A DNA stretch of 64,000 nucleotides, taken from contig JAKZHN010000001.1 of assembly GCA_037179335.1 (NCBI GenBank), positions 2,046,001 to 2,110,000 on the forward strand, written 5' to 3'. Within the stretch, counting starts at the first letter, position 1. Each line of letters opens with the position of its first letter. Below, piece by piece: positions 61,819 to 64,000 of the stretch. Below the pieces are notes generated by a model, which was not told the DNA's origin, ran no database searches, and was given only the letters and a program-made list of their open reading frames with translations. The position numbers and the translations under genes were made by a program. This DNA comes from Cyclaneusma minus. Its lineage: Eukaryota; Ascomycota; Leotiomycetes; Marthamycetales; Marthamycetaceae.

Positions 61819-64000
61819 TAATGGCAGATGTCGTGGCCCGCCGTAAATTTGGGTTGATTACACAACTGCTCGAAACTACTGGTACATGTTGCCCTGGCAA
61901 TGAGGCGGAAGGGCCCTGGTCGTCCACGCGAAATTCCACATGCCCAACCATGTTCCTGGATCGGAAGGATTGCCGGATTGACGGAACATAAGCTATGTGG
62001 CCAAAATGTGCTAAGGCCAGTAGCCCGAGGGCTAGCCATGGATGTGGAGGTTTGGAATGCTACTTATTTTTACCCGTTCCGCGCACCTCTAGCCTCTTTG
62101 ATAGTGCGCTCGTGAGGTTGAGGACGGTCAAGTGTGCAAAGTGTAATAATGCCGGAGCCGTTGGGAGGCCCCTTCTTGGAGCTTTGGACCCCTTTTTCTT
62201 TTCAAGTGAATGGTGGAAATTCACCGAATACCGAAACGCGCGTGGCTGAAAGGAGTTTTTTTGGGAGTACAGATGTGGGTGAGTATGCAGCTGAGAGGAG
62301 AGACATGGCACGACACATGTCGGGCCGGAAGATCAGAGGGTGACGGGAGCAGCTTCGCGTTTGCCAGTCTATGTGGCCAGCGTCCTTTGCGAATTGATTT
62401 GCCGGCGACGACCATCTCGGTGATTGCTGAGTTATTGTTGGTTGGCAGGTTGCCGCGATCCAAGCGCTGCCGCCAGTATTGAGGGGGGAGTCCGAGTTGC
62501 TCCGCATGAAATTCAAATCTGTCCTGCATGTGCTGCCGTGTATCGAGACTTCTGTCCGGCCATGTTGGTGTTGGTGAGAGGCGGCGGCGATTTGGAAGAA
62601 TGACTTGGGTTGGTTGACGAGACAGGGGAAGTCGAGAAATATGAATTCGGGATCAATTGTTGGCAATCAAATCTTCATCTCTCAGGCGCACGTAAGACGA
62701 AAGAAGCCACAGCCGTTGTCATCTGAAGCCCCCTAAGACATAACGGGCCAGCGATCTGGCCGAGACACTGCATCCTGCACGGTACCTTGCAGGTCTTCTT
62801 GCGCTGCCAATATTGATTTCTCGTCAGCCTGTCAGAGGGCAGCGGCGTCAACTCCTATCAGGCTGATCCACGGGCGGTGGGAGGCAGGATGGGGCAAGGC
62901 CTTGGTCGACGCTGCAATTCCAGGAAGAAAAGATGGCAATCAGCTGAACAGATGAAATGATCTCATGAACAGAAAAAGCGGGAAAAGGACATAAGAATGC
63001 CAGAAACGCGCTAATGCGCTAGGCGAAGCTTTGATTGCCCCGAGTGCTTGGGCCACTGAAGAGCACCATTGAAGCCAGCACGACAACATGCATGCGCCAG
63101 AGATGCGGGCACCAAATGATTACTTCCTTGGCGCTCGCCTTAGTTGTGGTTTTTAGAGTACCCCTGTTTGCATCCCGCGTCCCACCAGACGCCTCGCTCT
63201 GTCCCTATGTTCATCGAACATCTCTCACCACCACCAACTCCAAGTGCTCCCGAACCCATCCTCCTTCACCATCTCGCACGCTACCTGACGAGGCCCCGAC
63301 TCCTGTTCCTTTCGCCTCGTTCTCTCATTTCTCGCCCCGAGTGCCGTTCCCTCCTTTACTGGCCACTCGACTGCTTTCTCTTCAAGTACATCAATGTACG
63401 ATTCGTGTTCTCACTGACGTCTGAACGCACGTTTCATCCGAACGCAATCGACTCTGAGAGTCCTGACCCGCATCTCCATCGAGGATCCGCACCCTGATTC
63501 AGCATCGCAGAATTGAAGACCGGAATCGTGCCCTGAGATCAGATCTTCGGTCCTTCCACGCTCCTTCTCTCATCACAGCGCATTGCCGTCTGAGGTTCAT
63601 GCCCTGACTCCCCAGCGGCCGCCCGACATAATCTCATACAGCTTCTGCAGCAAGCCGTGCTTTTCACGCACCTCCGTCTTTACCTGGATCCCGAGTTGTT
63701 ATCTATTGTCTAAATCCACCTTGAGTTGTGCCATTCATTATTCAAGTGACCGAGGTATGATAGGACCAATTTACTTGTCAGATGAACTCAAATAATCACT
63801 TTCGTCATCCAGCTTTCAGGCTGTCAGCAGCCAAGCTAATGCTCGAGTTTACATGCAGGAACACCATTATCTTTCACCTCTCGTAGTTCGCATCCCTGCT
63901 CTCGACCAAGAGCGTGATCCGGGGGCATCACTCCCCGTAGTTTTTCGTCTGCCTAGAGAGACGACGCCATCGTGGATTCCTCCACTTGATTTTGTGAGCA
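61819..64000. other. Right flank without a supportable gene
   Basis: About 2.2 kb of normal composition. Overlapping frames on both strands at 61.9-62.7 kb have no recognisable domain. From about 63150 to 63700 the plus strand is strongly pyrimidine-rich (CACCACCACC, CCTCCTTCACC), as in leaders and promoters of fungal genes, so a plus-strand gene may start beyond the window. Confidence 0.4.

Noticed and set aside
61572..61951. Minus-strand frames inside and across the MITE
   Set aside because: They read through the inverted-repeat arms and have no coding features.
62202..62666. 154-codon minus-strand frame in the right flank
   Set aside because: No recognisable domain, overlaps several frames on both strands; not enough support for a gene.

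Overview
The window reads as nuclear DNA of a filamentous ascomycete (Pezizomycotina). The genes have short GT..AG introns of 54-110 nt, there is an RPL29 gene split into four exons and a VTS1/Smaug orthologue, and the centre is a very AT-rich block of dead retrotransposons carrying C-to-T / G-to-A damage of the kind left by repeat-induced point mutation (RIP). I cannot name the species; a Dothideomycete or Leotiomycete would fit.

Left gene-bearing arm (1 to about 16.37 kb, ordinary base composition). It holds the 3' end of an unrecognised charged protein, RPL29 (ribosome), VTS1 (SAM-domain mRNA-binding repressor), an unrecognised coiled-coil/Ser-rich protein, and a small secreted six-cysteine protein with signal peptide, Kex2-like site and a beta/gamma-crystallin-like cysteine pattern. 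The last lies about 3 kb from the AT-rich block in repeat-rich surroundings: a non-RIPed solo LTR of the same family as a RIPed element in the block, then a four-copy tandem repeat that forms its promoter, a 52-bp tandem duplication just downstream, and an 80-bp direct repeat on either side of the locus. A cluster of a degenerate 15-mer lies at 9.2-10.2 kb.

Central AT-rich block (about 16.37-61.15 kb, roughly one fifth G+C by eye). No live gene is seen. I resolve five LTR retrotransposons by matching LTR pairs, target-site duplications and decayed protein motifs. A: Ty3/gypsy, plus strand, 16453-30230, interrupted by D: Ty1/copia, plus strand, 17877-23524. B: Ty1/copia-type, minus strand, 31298-43693, interrupted by C: same lineage, plus strand, 32283-38428. 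E: same lineage, minus strand, 53991-60714. Stops and Asp-to-Asn changes in catalytic boxes show all are inactive. A RIPed palindromic element (30.27-30.60 kb), a hairpin at 49.8 kb and several microsatellites lie between; 43.7-54.0 kb is AT-rich debris I could not classify.

Right arm (61.15-64 kb). Normal composition returns abruptly. A 405-bp non-RIPed MITE with long inverted repeats sits about 0.25 kb inside the border. No gene is supportable; pyrimidine-rich sequence at the right end could be the leader of a plus-strand gene beyond the window.
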